Shown: positions 43,761 to 52,068 of the stretch, piece after piece | How positions within the stretch are numbered: the stretch's first letter is position 1 | How the letters are laid out: every line of letters begins with the position of its first letter | Origin: Natrinema longum | GTDB lineage: Archaea; Halobacteriota; Halobacteria; Halobacteriales; Natrialbaceae | Length of the DNA stretch: 64,000 nt | Assembly: GCF_017352095.1 (NCBI RefSeq) | Contig: NZ_CP071463.1 | Coordinates: forward strand, 2,480,001 to 2,544,000 | Direction: 5' to 3' | Made by a program: the position numbers and the translations under genes | Notes under the pieces: generated by a model | The model's input: only the letters and a program-made list of their open reading frames with translations | Told to the model about the DNA's origin: nothing | Database searches by the model: none

Positions 43761-45638
43761 ATGAACGTCGTGCCGGATACGAGCGTGGTCATCGACGGCC
43801 GCGTCTCGGCGACAATCGAAGACGGGCAGTTCGAGGGAGCGACGATCTGCGTCCCCGAGGCGGTCGTCGCGGAACTCGAGGCGCAGGCAAACGACGGGAT
43901 CGACAGCGGCTGGGACGGCCTCGAGGAACTCCAGCGGCTGGCCGAGCTGGCCGACGACGGCGTCGTCGACCTCGAGTACGTCGGCGAGCGACCCAACGCC
44001 ATCGAGCGAGGTCACGCCTCGGAGGGGGAGATCGACGCCCTGATTCGCGATCTCGCGGAGGACCTCGATGCGACCTTCATCACCAGCGACGTCGTCCAGG
44101 CCGAGGTCGCACGGGCGAAAGGACTCGACGTCGAACGCGTCTCCCCCGAAGTCCGCGAGGTCGGAACGCTGGCCGTCGAGGAGTTCTTCGACGAGAAGAC
44201 GATGAGCGTCCATCTCAAGACCGACGCCGTCCCGAAGGCCAAACGCGGCGAACTCGGCGAAATGCGTTACGAGGCGATCGCCGACGACTCCCTCGACGAG
44301 GCGACGATGGACGAGTACGCCCGCGAGGTCGTCGACGGCGCGAAGGAAGCCTCCGACGGCTTCATCGAACTGTCGGAACCGGGCATGAAGATCGTCCAGT
44401 TCCGGGACTACCGGATCGCGATCGGCCGTCCACCCTTCTCCGACGGGATCGAGATCACCGCCGTCCGCCCGATCGCCCAGACCGACATCGAGGACTACGA
44501 ACACGCCGACGAGCTGAAAGAGCGGCTGCTCGAGCGCCAGCGTGGCGTCCTCATTTCGGGTGCACCCGGAGCGGGGAAGTCGACGTTCGCCCAAGCGGTC
44601 GCCCGCTACATCGCGGATCACGATTACTCCGTCAAGACGATGGAGAAACCACGGGACCTGCAGGTCGGCCCCGACATCACCCAGTACACGGAACTGGGTG
44701 GCGAGATGGCAAAGACCGCCGACGCCCTGTTGATGGTTCGGCCGGACTACACGATCTACGACGAGGTCCGCAAGACCAACGACTTCGAGGTCTTCGCGGA
44801 CATGCGGCTCGCGGGCGTCGGAATGATCGGCGTCGTCCACGCGACGCGACCGATCGACTCGCTCCAGCGACTGGTCGGACGGGTCGAACTCGGGATGATC
44901 CCCCAGGTCGTCGACACCGTCGTCTACATCGAGGCCGGCGAGGTCGAAACGGTCTACGACGTCAGGACCGAAGTCAAGGTCCCCGCCGGACTCACCGAGG
45001 AGGACCTCGCCCGCCCCGTCATCCAGGTCACGAACTTCCAGACCGGCGAGCCGGAGTACGAGATCTACACCTTCAACCGCCAGGTCGTCACCGTCCCGCT
45101 GAAAGACGAGGACGGCGGCCCGGCCAACGAGTCCGGCGTCGACCGCATCGCCAAACAGGAGATCGAACGGGAGATCCGCTCGATCGCCCGCGGCTACGTC
45201 GACGTCGAACTCAAGAGTCAGGACACGGCCGTCGTCTACGTCGAGGAAGACGACATCTCGAGCGTCATCGGCAAGGGCGGTGGTCGGATCACCGACGTCG
45301 AGAACCGACTGGGCATCGACATCGACGTCCGGACCCACGACGAGAACCCCAACTACGGCGCGGGCGGCGGTGGCGGCGGTGCCAGCGCCAACGGCGGCGG
45401 TGGCGGCGGATCACAGGCCGGCCAGATGGTCCAGCCCGAGATCACCTCCCGGCACATCGTCATCCCCGTCGACGGCAACCACGGCGAGACCGTCGAGATT
45501 CAGGCCGCCGGCGAGTACCTCTTTACCGCGACGGTGAGTCGCGGCGGCGAGATTCAGGTTTCGCGGGGCAGCGCGATCGCGGAGGAACTCGAGCGGGCGA
45601 TCGACCGGAAGGACCCGGTGACGGTCGTCCCGTCGTAG
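43761..45638 (+). CDS. PINc-domain ATPase with KH domain
   Basis: A 625-residue protein. Residues 1-~130 are a PIN nuclease-like domain (PDTSVVIDGRV with Asp6 and Asp12, and FITSDVVQAEVAR). Residues ~240-480 are a secretion-type AAA ATPase (ISGAPGAGKSTFAQA; MRLAGVGMIGVVHATRPID). A KH-like RNA-binding motif follows (SSVIGKGGGRITDVENRLG), then a Gly-rich linker (residues ~534-555) and a C-terminal beta domain. This architecture is widespread in archaea; an RNA-processing role is inferred. A decayed copy of the last ~65 bases of this gene lies at 50464-50529. Confidence 0.92.
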   Translation: MNVVPDTSVVIDGRVSATIEDGQFEGATICVPEAVVAELEAQANDGIDSGWDGLEELQRLAELADDGVVDLEYVGERPNAIERGHASEGEIDALIRDLAEDLDATFITSDVVQAEVARAKGLDVERVSPEVREVGTLAVEEFFDEKTMSVHLKTDAVPKAKRGELGEMRYEAIADDSLDEATMDEYAREVVDGAKEASDGFIELSEPGMKIVQFRDYRIAIGRPPFSDGIEITAVRPIAQTDIEDYEHADELKERLLERQRGVLISGAPGAGKSTFAQAVARYIADHDYSVKTMEKPRDLQVGPDITQYTELGGEMAKTADALLMVRPDYTIYDEVRKTNDFEVFADMRLAGVGMIGVVHATRPIDSLQRLVGRVELGMIPQVVDTVVYIEAGEVETVYDVRTEVKVPAGLTEEDLARPVIQVTNFQTGEPEYEIYTFNRQVVTVPLKDEDGGPANESGVDRIAKQEIEREIRSIARGYVDVELKSQDTAVVYVEEDDISSVIGKGGGRITDVENRLGIDIDVRTHDENPNYGAGGGGGGASANGGGGGGSQAGQMVQPEITSRHIVIPVDGNHGETVEIQAAGEYLFTATVSRGGEIQVSRGSAIAEELERAIDRKDPVTVVPS

Positions 45639-45640
45639 GG
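45575..45640 (+). repeat. 3' end of PINc-ATPase gene, intact copy of a dispersed repeat
   Basis: This stretch, covering the last ~20 codons and stop, aligns with 50464-50529 in the same orientation at roughly 55 of 62 aligned positions plus three short gaps. It is the functional member of the pair. Confidence 0.7.
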
Positions 45641-45767
45641 TTCGGGTATTGGATCGCGCGTGACCGGACGCGGCGCGAGACCTCGCGTCGAGACGAGGGG
45701 TACCGCCAGCGAGTCAGGGATCGAGCGGATTTTCGGCATCGTCGCGAGTGAACCGAGCGAAGAGCCA

Positions 45768-45786
45768 GCGAGAGCGGAGCTCTCGC
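45768..45786. repeat. 8-bp inverted repeat between convergent genes
   Basis: GCGAGAGC and GCTCTCGC are perfect complements around GGA, between the stop of the PINc-ATPase gene and the stop of blh. It could act as a two-way transcription stop, though no T-tract follows. Confidence 0.4.
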
Positions 45787-45820
45787 AGGGGGCGACGTGT
45801 GCGAGTAGCCAACAGCCCAC

Positions 45821-46882
45821 TCAGGGGGACCAGATTCCTTCTTCCCGGTCGAGCAACGAGACCACGACGACGTGCGGAAGCGTCAGCACGGCGATGCCGA
45901 CCAGGTAGACCGCGAGGACGTCGGGGACGGTCGCGGGCGTCCGCGGGACGACGAGCCAGATACCGACGAGGACGGCCAGCGCGGCGACGGTCAGCGGTGT
46001 CGCGTCACGGGCGAAGCGGCGAAACGCGGCCCGAATCGCCCCGCGCTCGAGGGCCGCGCTGGCGACGGGATCCACGAGCATCGTTCTGAGGACGTGTCGG
46101 AGCGAGTGCCAGAAACAGAAATACAGGCCGATCGCGAGGATCGGCGGGACGGTGGCGAAGTAGCCGACGAGACCCAGCGTCTCCGCGGCGTCGGCGAGCC
46201 ACGGCCGCCGCTCGCCGGGGCTCGTTCGGCAGAACCCGAGGGCGAGCGAGAGTGCGATCAGGGATCCGAATCCGACCGCCACGGCCGCCCGAACCGCCGG
46301 TTCGAAGAGGGGCTCGAGCGCGGTCGCAGCGCCCGGATCGAACAGTTCGACGATCGTCTCGGCGACGAACGCGTACTGCGCCGGAAAGGCGACCAGCGGG
46401 ACGAGCATCGGGAGGCCGCCCCTGACGAGGAGGGTGAGCAGCCGGCTGGCCCGCGTCTCGAGGTGGTCGGCGCCGACGAACTCGAGGAGCGCATAGACGT
46501 CACCCTGCCCCCAGTGGACGAGCGTGACGAGGATGAACAGGACGAACGCGGCGACGGGTGCGAGAACCCAGACGAGGGCGTAGGCGGATCCGAGGAGCAG
46601 GTAGAGGACGCCGACGAACGCGAGCGATCGCGGCGTTACCGGGTCGTCTCGGGCCCGCGGTACCACGAGGTGGTCGACGGCGCCGTGGGGAAGGCCGAGA
46701 ACGAGGACGCTGAGCGCCAGCGGCACGTACTGGTAGACGAGCGGCGGCGCTCCGAACGCGATCGTCGCGACGGCAGCGACGGCGAGCGGCGAACCGAACC
46801 AGAGGGTTAGCCGAGCGGCTCGCGATCGGCCTTCGACGCTCGCTCGCACGTCGGTGCGCCGATCGATCGCGTCACCGGTCAT
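45821..46882 (-). CDS. blh: Brp/Blh beta-carotene 15,15'-dioxygenase
   Basis: A 353-residue membrane protein with about eight to ten helices. It cleaves beta-carotene to two molecules of retinal, the chromophore of the rhodopsins encoded upstream. Iron-binding histidines appear in GLPHGAVDH, LVHWGQGD, FWHSLRH and LPHVVVVS, the family's hallmark. Its start overlaps the end of crtY by 11 bases, so the two are co-transcribed and coupled. Confidence 0.93.
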   Translation of the reverse strand: MTGDAIDRRTDVRASVEGRSRAARLTLWFGSPLAVAAVATIAFGAPPLVYQYVPLALSVLVLGLPHGAVDHLVVPRARDDPVTPRSLAFVGVLYLLLGSAYALVWVLAPVAAFVLFILVTLVHWGQGDVYALLEFVGADHLETRASRLLTLLVRGGLPMLVPLVAFPAQYAFVAETIVELFDPGAATALEPLFEPAVRAAVAVGFGSLIALSLALGFCRTSPGERRPWLADAAETLGLVGYFATVPPILAIGLYFCFWHSLRHVLRTMLVDPVASAALERGAIRAAFRRFARDATPLTVAALAVLVGIWLVVPRTPATVPDVLAVYLVGIAVLTLPHVVVVSLLDREEGIWSP

Positions 46883-47654
46883 CGGAACTCGTCGGAAGCC
46901 GCGGCGATGCGTTCGTCCACGCCGAAACGCCGCCGATTCGATCGAGTACCCAGACGTACATGGTGATCCCCTGAACGACGAAGAGATTGGTCACGAGGAA
47001 GAACAGCGCCTCTTCGATCGGGAGTCCGAGGAGCGCGTACCCGGTAGTGTGCGCATCGGAGATGACCCAGACACCGAGTTCGATCGCGATCCGGTCGACG
47101 AGCCAGAGGTACAGCGTCGGGACGGCGATCGCGACCAGCAGCGGCCGGCGGACGTTCCACAGGTACGTCGACCCGAACCCCCACTGGAGAGCGAGGACCG
47201 GCCCAGCCCAGAGGAGCAGCCAGCCCAGATAGTACGTCGGGGTGTTGTCGAGAAGTGCCCAGCCGATAACGGCGATCGCCAGCCCGCCGGCGACGCCGAG
47301 CAGTCGATGCGTGCGAGGAATCGCCAGCGACCGATCGGCGGTCGGTCTCACCTGAAACAGCCAGAGCGCGGTCAGTATCGGTTGGAGGACGAAGAAGAGG
47401 TACTCCTCGATCGGCGTGTACCAGACGGTCGCGAGGACGGCACCCTCTCCGTACCACCAGACGCCGACGGGGATGAGGCGGTTGGTAAAGGGCGTCGTGT
47501 AGACGATGGCGAGGGCGATCATGATGCCGAGTCCCGAGAGGGGGCGAACCCCCCACCAGGCACGGTCGCGCCGGATCGCGAGCCACCCCAGAATCAGGAT
47601 TGGCGGCAGCAGGAACGCGAAGTGGATTCCGAAGTACGTGAACTGGGTGGTCAT
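46872..47654 (-). CDS. crtY: Lycopene beta-cyclase, archaeal two-domain type
   Basis: A 260-residue membrane protein with seven helices arranged as two lycopene cyclase domains, each with a PxE(E) motif: YTPIEEYLFFVLQP in the first and GLPIEEALFFLVTN in the second. It makes beta-carotene from lycopene, feeding blh. The ATG at 47654 was chosen as it leads directly into helix 1; upstream codons, including an ATG at 47735, look unlike protein. It overlaps blh by 11 bases. Confidence 0.93.
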   Translation of the reverse strand: MTTQFTYFGIHFAFLLPPILILGWLAIRRDRAWWGVRPLSGLGIMIALAIVYTTPFTNRLIPVGVWWYGEGAVLATVWYTPIEEYLFFVLQPILTALWLFQVRPTADRSLAIPRTHRLLGVAGGLAIAVIGWALLDNTPTYYLGWLLLWAGPVLALQWGFGSTYLWNVRRPLLVAIAVPTLYLWLVDRIAIELGVWVISDAHTTGYALLGLPIEEALFFLVTNLFVVQGITMYVWVLDRIGGVSAWTNASPRLPTSSDDR

Positions 47655-47850
47655 GGGTGAGTCGACGGCGCAGCGGTAGGAGCCGAAATCCCCGTAGGCG
47701 GGGTACGAACGGGAGCCCAATAGCGCCGTGTCCATACTGGTTAGGGACGGTCGTGGACGTTCGATCGAAATCGATCGGGAAGACGTACCCGGAACGGAAA
47801 CACCGTCGGCGGTCACGGATCGATTGCGGGGCGGACGGAATTCGGTTCGA

Positions 47851-48726
47851 TCAGTCGTCGCCCGGGTCGAGTCCGGGCATGCTGGTGCCGTAGTCCGCCC
47901 CGCCGGTGATCGCGTCGGGTTCGTCGACGATGTAGAGCATGGCGACGAAGGTCACGACGTACTTCGTGATCACGTCGAGGATGCTGTACCCCCAGGAGGT
48001 GACGGTGACGTCCAGCACGGCGAATCCCTCGACGCCGAGCGCCCAGAGGATCGGATAGCCGAACCAGCCGACGACGGTGAGGAGTTTCAGCGTCCGGAAC
48101 AGATCGGCCGTTCCCGTCGCCGACGCCTCGGCGGTCCAGTCGACGAGAATGATGGAGACGATCACGAGGAAGAAAATCGTTGACAGGACGAACCACCACC
48201 AGCGAAGCACCAGCGAGGACGTGGTCAACGCGGCGGCGAGGCCAGTGACACACATCGTGATCGTAAACGCACAGGCCGTGAGGATCTTCGTCCAGTCCGA
48301 CCCGGCGATCATCCCGAGTGCGATCAGGATGAACGGGGTCGAGAACGTCCACGTGAGGTATCGACCCCACATCGTCAGGACGCCGTCCTGACCGGCCGTC
48401 GTCGCACCCGCGGCCGGATGGCCCGGCGGCATCTCGACGACGCCCAGCGTCAGCCCCGACGTGAGCCCGGTGTAACTCGAGATCGAAACGATCGAGATCA
48501 GCATCAGTGCCGTCGCGATCGCCTTCGAACGGGGGTCCGTCAGGTGCCGTCCGAGGTAGGCGATCGCGAGGATGGTGATCCCCGCGAGGGCGATATTGAG
48601 GACGAACGACAGCGCGAGCAAGGTGTTGTCACCGCCGAAGACGTACTCGAATAGTTCCCGGTCCGCCGCGCCGTTTTGCAGGACGGCGCGCTGGGCGCGA
48701 AAACCGAGGTCGTGGACTGACTGCAT
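47851..48726 (-). CDS. hop: Halorhodopsin (light-driven chloride pump)
   Basis: A 291-residue seven-helix retinal protein. Helix C reads WGRYLTWTFSTPFILIALG: Arg122, and Thr125, Ser129 and Ala136 at the positions of Asp85, Thr89 and Asp96 of bacteriorhodopsin. This TSA triad defines chloride pumps. The retinal Schiff-base Lys255 and Asp251 are in LDVITKYVV. SYTGLTSGLTLGVVEMP in helix B is halorhodopsin-like. It pumps chloride inwards in light. The gene lies between bop and crtY on the same strand and has its own promoter with a striking palindrome. Confidence 0.97.
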   Translation of the reverse strand: MQSVHDLGFRAQRAVLQNGAADRELFEYVFGGDNTLLALSFVLNIALAGITILAIAYLGRHLTDPRSKAIATALMLISIVSISSYTGLTSGLTLGVVEMPPGHPAAGATTAGQDGVLTMWGRYLTWTFSTPFILIALGMIAGSDWTKILTACAFTITMCVTGLAAALTTSSLVLRWWWFVLSTIFFLVIVSIILVDWTAEASATGTADLFRTLKLLTVVGWFGYPILWALGVEGFAVLDVTVTSWGYSILDVITKYVVTFVAMLYIVDEPDAITGGADYGTSMPGLDPGDD

Positions 48727-48754
48727 GAACGGAGATCACTTCACCGGCGCGACA

Positions 48755-48760
48755 CATAAA
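48755..48760 (-). promoter_or_regulatory. TATA element of hop
   Basis: On the minus strand TTTATG lies ~29-34 nt before the hop ATG at 48726, the spacing of a leaderless or very short-leader promoter. It is separated by one base from the palindrome at 48762-48787. Confidence 0.55.
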
Positions 48761-48761
48761 C

Positions 48762-48787
48762 GAGTGTCCGTCTCGAGTCGGACACTC
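48762..48787. promoter_or_regulatory. Near-perfect 26-bp palindrome upstream of hop
   Basis: Arms GAGTGTCCG (48762-48770) and CGGACACTC (48779-48787) are perfect complements; the centre tCTCGAGt is also palindromic, leaving only one mismatched pair in 13. It sits directly upstream of the hop TATA box, where haloarchaeal activator sites lie. A terminator for bop (which ends 156 bases upstream) is less likely as no T-tract follows. Confidence 0.65.
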
Positions 48788-48942
48788 ACGAGCAGTAACT
48801 GGAAGGCGGGCGGGGACTCCGCTATCGCGTCGGTTCGGGTGCCGACGGTCGGTACTCACGTTCGAACCGGCAAAGGAAATCGGTCGCGGGTCGGCTGCGA
48901 GACGAGCGTCGCGAAGCCGACTGCGGAAGTCGATGTGCGTTT

Positions 48943-49668
48943 TCAGGCCGGTGCGGCCGTCGGCGTCGTGACTCGCTCCAGGACGGAGCGACTCCGGAGC
49001 AGGACCACTCCGAATCCGACCTTCGCCGAGAGATCGAGTACCATGAACGCGGCGGTTTCCCAGTACAGTGGAAGGATGCCGAACGTCCCCTCCGTGCCGA
49101 GGATCCAGACCACCGGGTAGAGGAACCACAGCACGATAACCAGGTTGCGGAGTCGCCCGAACAGCGATGCGACCTCCGGGGACTGACTGCGCGCGTTCTC
49201 GGAGAGCGTCCCGACGAGGACGTACAGCAGGGCGAGCAGAGCGCCGGTGCTGATCGCCCACCAGGCGATCCGGGTACCCGGGGTGGACGCGAACGCCGCG
49301 ATCATACCGGTCCCGATCATGAAGACGTCGAGTCCGATCAGCGTCGCGATCGTGTTTCGGTTCGCCCCGGCCAGCAGCGAGAGGTCGAGCAGCAACAGCG
49401 GCGTCGTGAACAGCCAGTCGGCGTAGCGCGCCCAGTAGATCGTGAGCGCTTCGTCGCCGACCATGACTTCGGTGACGCCGAAGCCGGTCGCCATCGCGAA
49501 GTACATCGCAGCGGCGATGGTCGTAATGAAGATCGTGATGATGTAGAACTCCTGCATCTTTCGGTCGCGAACGCCGCGTCCACGCCCGACGAAATACAGG
49601 GTTCCGAGGGTCATTCCGATCGTGCCGATCCACAGCCAAATGGATTCTGGGCCAACTGTTGCGGCCAT
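48943..49668 (-). CDS. bop: Bacteriorhodopsin (light-driven proton pump)
   Basis: A 241-residue seven-helix retinal protein. Helix C reads WARYADWLFTTPLLLLDL: Arg81, Asp84, Thr88 and Asp95 are the equivalents of Arg82, Asp85, Thr89 and Asp96 of the H. salinarum pump. Helix G holds Asp212 and the retinal Lys216 in LDLSAKVGFG. The complete proton path makes outward proton pumping secure. The ATG at 49668 matches a TATATA centred ~26 nt upstream, giving an essentially leaderless message as for known bop genes. The usual bat, brz and brb regulators are not in the window. Confidence 0.97.
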   Translation of the reverse strand: MAATVGPESIWLWIGTIGMTLGTLYFVGRGRGVRDRKMQEFYIITIFITTIAAAMYFAMATGFGVTEVMVGDEALTIYWARYADWLFTTPLLLLDLSLLAGANRNTIATLIGLDVFMIGTGMIAAFASTPGTRIAWWAISTGALLALLYVLVGTLSENARSQSPEVASLFGRLRNLVIVLWFLYPVVWILGTEGTFGILPLYWETAAFMVLDLSAKVGFGVVLLRSRSVLERVTTPTAAPA

Positions 49669-49690
49669 GGTGGTTGCTAGGAAGGACCAA

Positions 49691-49711
49691 TATATACCGG
49701 TTGAGCCTAAC
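49691..49711 (-). promoter_or_regulatory. bop promoter: TATATA plus upstream GTTAGGCTCAAC element
   Basis: On the minus strand the 12-base element GTTAGGCTCAAC (49711-49700) is followed by CGG and TATATA (49696-49691), then the ATG at 49668. The element sits where the bop upstream activator sequence lies in H. salinarum but differs in sequence. It recurs with one change in the promoter of the winged-helix gene at 52069-52365. Confidence 0.65.
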
Positions 49712-49834
49712 GAAAATAACACTCATTGTAGCGTGTATGTCCAGAAATGTGACGTTGCGAGTGAAATCGCAGCGTATTTTGAGGCGTTCTGTGTTCAGTC
49801 GCATGACCCGATCGCGAAACGCCCTCCACAACAG

Positions 49835-50437
49835 ATGACTTCGACTGATCCGAACGATCCGATCGCGGACGCACTCCTCGGCGACTCGACGTACGAACGA
49901 CTCAGAGTAGAGCGATACGCGCTGATCAAGCGCCGCATTCCCCAAAAGCTCGTCTACCAGAGCGGCCTGCTGTTCGCGCTCGCGCTCGTCGTTCCGATCG
50001 TCGCCACCTATCCGTCGGCGGTGCAAGCGGCGTTCCCGGGCGGTGATCCGCTGTGGTCGTCGCCGCTGGTCCTCTGGGTCGGGGTCTACGCCGGCGGCAT
50101 CGAGCTGGGGACTGCGACCTGTCTCGTCGCGGTGGCGATCGCGCGCCGGCGGTACGAACCCCACCTATCGGAGTCGCAGGTACACGCGCTACTGAACGTC
50201 GAGGACGTCGCGTCGATGTTCGGACTGGCGACCGGCGGCTTCGCGATCCTGATTACCGTCGGGTTCTTCCTGCTCGGCCACGCCGGCATCGAGACCGTCA
50301 CCGCCGTCGTCGAATCCGCGCCGCGAGATCCCTACGGACGGACCGGCGTCCCGGTACCCGTGATCGCCGTCGGTGCCGCGGCAGCGATCAGTTCCTGCGT
50401 CGTCTACGCCGCCGGCCGATACCTCTCCTCGAAGTAA
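49835..50437 (+). CDS. Four-helix membrane protein divergent from bop
   Basis: A 200-residue protein with four hydrophobic helices (SGLLFALALVVPIVATY, LWVGVYAGGIELGTATCLV, ATGGFAILITVGFFLLGHAG, VIAVGAAAAISSCVVYAA) and a short cytoplasmic N-terminus. No family recognised. It is divergent from bop and 167 bases away from it; AACGAAAATAAC at 49709-49720 may serve as its TATA region. Given its position it could assist opsin folding or act as an accessory to the retinal module, but nothing in the sequence proves this. Confidence 0.7.
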   Translation: MTSTDPNDPIADALLGDSTYERLRVERYALIKRRIPQKLVYQSGLLFALALVVPIVATYPSAVQAAFPGGDPLWSSPLVLWVGVYAGGIELGTATCLVAVAIARRRYEPHLSESQVHALLNVEDVASMFGLATGGFAILITVGFFLLGHAGIETVTAVVESAPRDPYGRTGVPVPVIAVGAAAAISSCVVYAAGRYLSSK

Positions 50438-50463
50438 ACGACGATCCGGGGACCTCCCTCACG

Positions 50464-50529
50464 GATCCTCGCGGCGGAACTCGAGCGAGCGACCGGAAGA
50501 ACCCGGTGACGATCGATCCCGCCGACGGG
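50464..50529 (+). pseudogene. Decayed copy of the PINc-ATPase 3' end
   Basis: This non-coding stretch matches the 3' end of the PINc-ATPase gene at 45575-45640 in the same orientation. Shared blocks include GGAACTCGAGCG, ACCGGAAG and ACCCGGTGACG. A 4-base deletion and other gaps destroy the frame, giving an early TGA. It lies just after the four-helix membrane protein gene, so the two copies flank the retinal module. Confidence 0.7.
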
Positions 50530-50713
50530 AAGACTGCAAACGTACGGAAGGGCGGCCTTCGAGGCAAGGAAGTGGATGCATAATCACCAAATCCCCCAGA
50601 TTCTGGACCGTGTGTGTCTTCAACACGGGTACAGCAACTAGGTGTTTAAGGATTATCTTCATATACGAGACAAACGTTCGGATCTCACGTGAACAACGGA
50701 GTGATTCCAGCGC

Positions 50714-51589
50714 ATGAGCGTAGATAGGACGACGTTCGTCTTCTCGGACGTGGAGCGTACGAACGGGGCGTTCGTCACGGATCGCCGCTCGCTCGAGGTC
50801 GTCCGCGAGCGGATCGTGGACGCGATTCGGACAAGCGTCGCCGACGCCGGCGCGGACGGCGTCGTCGTGGCGATGAGCGGCGGCCTCGACTCGACGCTGA
50901 CGGCGGCGCTCGCGGTCGAAGCCGTGGGCAACGAGAACGTGCTCGGACTGGGGCTGCCCTGTCACAAGACGGACGGGACCCACGTCAGCGACGCCCGGAC
51001 GCTCGCCGAGGGACTGGGGATCGATTACGAAGAGATTCAGTTGCGACCGCTCCTCGAGGCCTTCGAGGGAACGGTCGCGACCGAACTCGAGCCGGAATCG
51101 GACGAGCGCGGGCGGCCCGACGACCGCACTCAGGAGGTCGGTAACGCCGTCGCGCGGCTGCGGATGGTCACCGCCTACTACGCGGCGAATCGCCAGTCAC
51201 GGCTCGTCCTCGGCACTGCGAACCGTTCCGAGCGGTTGCTGGGCTACTTCACGAAGTATGGAGACGGTGGAGCCGACGCCTATCCGATCGGCGACTGCTA
51301 CAAGACGGAGGTCCGCGCACTCGCGAAGCACGTCGGGCTCCCGCGGCGGATCATCTCCAAGGAGCCGACGGCTGGGTTCTGGGCCACGCAGACCGACGCC
51401 GGCGAACTCGGCGCGCGATACGAGGTCATCGATCCGCTACTGTACCGGCTCGTCGACGCGGAGCACTCGCTCGAGGAGGCGATCGCGGATCTGCGGATCG
51501 ACCGCGAGACGGCTCGCGAGATCGCGTCGTTGCACGCCGACAGCGAACACAAACGGACCACGCCGCCGACGCCGGGGATCGATCGCTGA
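50714..51589 (+). CDS. nadE: NAD+ synthetase, ammonia-dependent
   Basis: A 291-residue enzyme of the N-type ATP pyrophosphatase fold. It amidates nicotinic acid adenine dinucleotide to NAD+. The P-loop is MSGGLDSTLT near residue 55; LGTANRSERLLGYFTKYGDGG and EPTAGFWATQTDAGELG are characteristic. There is no glutaminase domain, so ammonia is the nitrogen donor. A TATA-like GTTTAAGGATTAT lies at about 50643-50655. Confidence 0.95.
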   Translation: MSVDRTTFVFSDVERTNGAFVTDRRSLEVVRERIVDAIRTSVADAGADGVVVAMSGGLDSTLTAALAVEAVGNENVLGLGLPCHKTDGTHVSDARTLAEGLGIDYEEIQLRPLLEAFEGTVATELEPESDERGRPDDRTQEVGNAVARLRMVTAYYAANRQSRLVLGTANRSERLLGYFTKYGDGGADAYPIGDCYKTEVRALAKHVGLPRRIISKEPTAGFWATQTDAGELGARYEVIDPLLYRLVDAEHSLEEAIADLRIDRETAREIASLHADSEHKRTTPPTPGIDR

Positions 51590-51609
51590 CGGGCGGGACA
51601 CGTAGTGGT

Positions 51610-52023
51610 TCACCGCGCGGATTCGTCGGCGTAGACGTCGGGGTTGCGCCACCAGAACAGCCCCCACGACATGAGGAATCCGGCACCCATCGCGAGAACT
51701 TCACGGAGGAAGGCGGGAATCCCGAAATCGATGATCGCAACGAGCACGATCGCCGATCCCAGGGCAGCCCCCGTCACGACGAACAGGACGTCGCCGGCGA
51801 TATGCGCCCCCGATTGCTCCCAGTAGTGCTGTCGGTGCTCGTCGTACCAGACGCCGACGTAGATCAACACCGGCGACATCGTCGTGATGACCGTGACCGC
51901 CCGGTATTCCTCGGGGAACACCGTCGGCACGAGTACGAATAGGTTGAGCAGATTTGCGACCAGTGCCGCGACGAACAGGCCGGCCAGCAGCCACCCCCAT
52001 CGCGGTAACCGCTCTTTGTCCAT
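51610..52023 (-). CDS. Small four-helix membrane protein
   Basis: A 137-residue protein with four predicted helices (WLLAGLFVAALVANLLNLFVL, TVITTMSPVLIYVGVWY, AGDVLFVVTGAALGSAIVLV, EVLAMGAGFLMSWGLFWW in part). Aromatic/charged loop DEHRQHYWEQSGAH between helices 2 and 3. Function unknown. A GTG at 52038 is an alternative start; ATG 52023 leads into a short cytoplasmic tail. A TATA-like AATAATAC lies ~25-30 nt upstream on its strand. Confidence 0.7.
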   Translation of the reverse strand: MDKERLPRWGWLLAGLFVAALVANLLNLFVLVPTVFPEEYRAVTVITTMSPVLIYVGVWYDEHRQHYWEQSGAHIAGDVLFVVTGAALGSAIVLVAIIDFGIPAFLREVLAMGAGFLMSWGLFWWRNPDVYADESAR

Positions 52024-52068
52024 ATCGAGGACGGTCACCGCTGGAAAATAATACTGCCGCTTGCCCCG

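Noticed and set aside
45360-45415. GGC/GGT-rich stretch resembling a simple repeat
   Set aside because: It encodes the Gly-rich linker of the PINc-ATPase protein in frame and needs no other explanation.
48762-48787. Palindrome as a bop terminator
   Set aside because: It lacks a following T-tract, lies 156 bases after bop, and abuts the hop TATA box, so an operator role is favoured though not proven.
49669-49834. Classical Bat-type upstream activator (ACC-N-ACTAG-TT-N-GG) before bop
   Set aside because: No good match to that consensus lies at the expected place; a different element, GTTAGGCTCAAC, occupies it.
50459-50983. Minus-strand 174-codon frame opposite nadE and its promoter
   Set aside because: Overlaps the start of nadE and has no recognisable domain.
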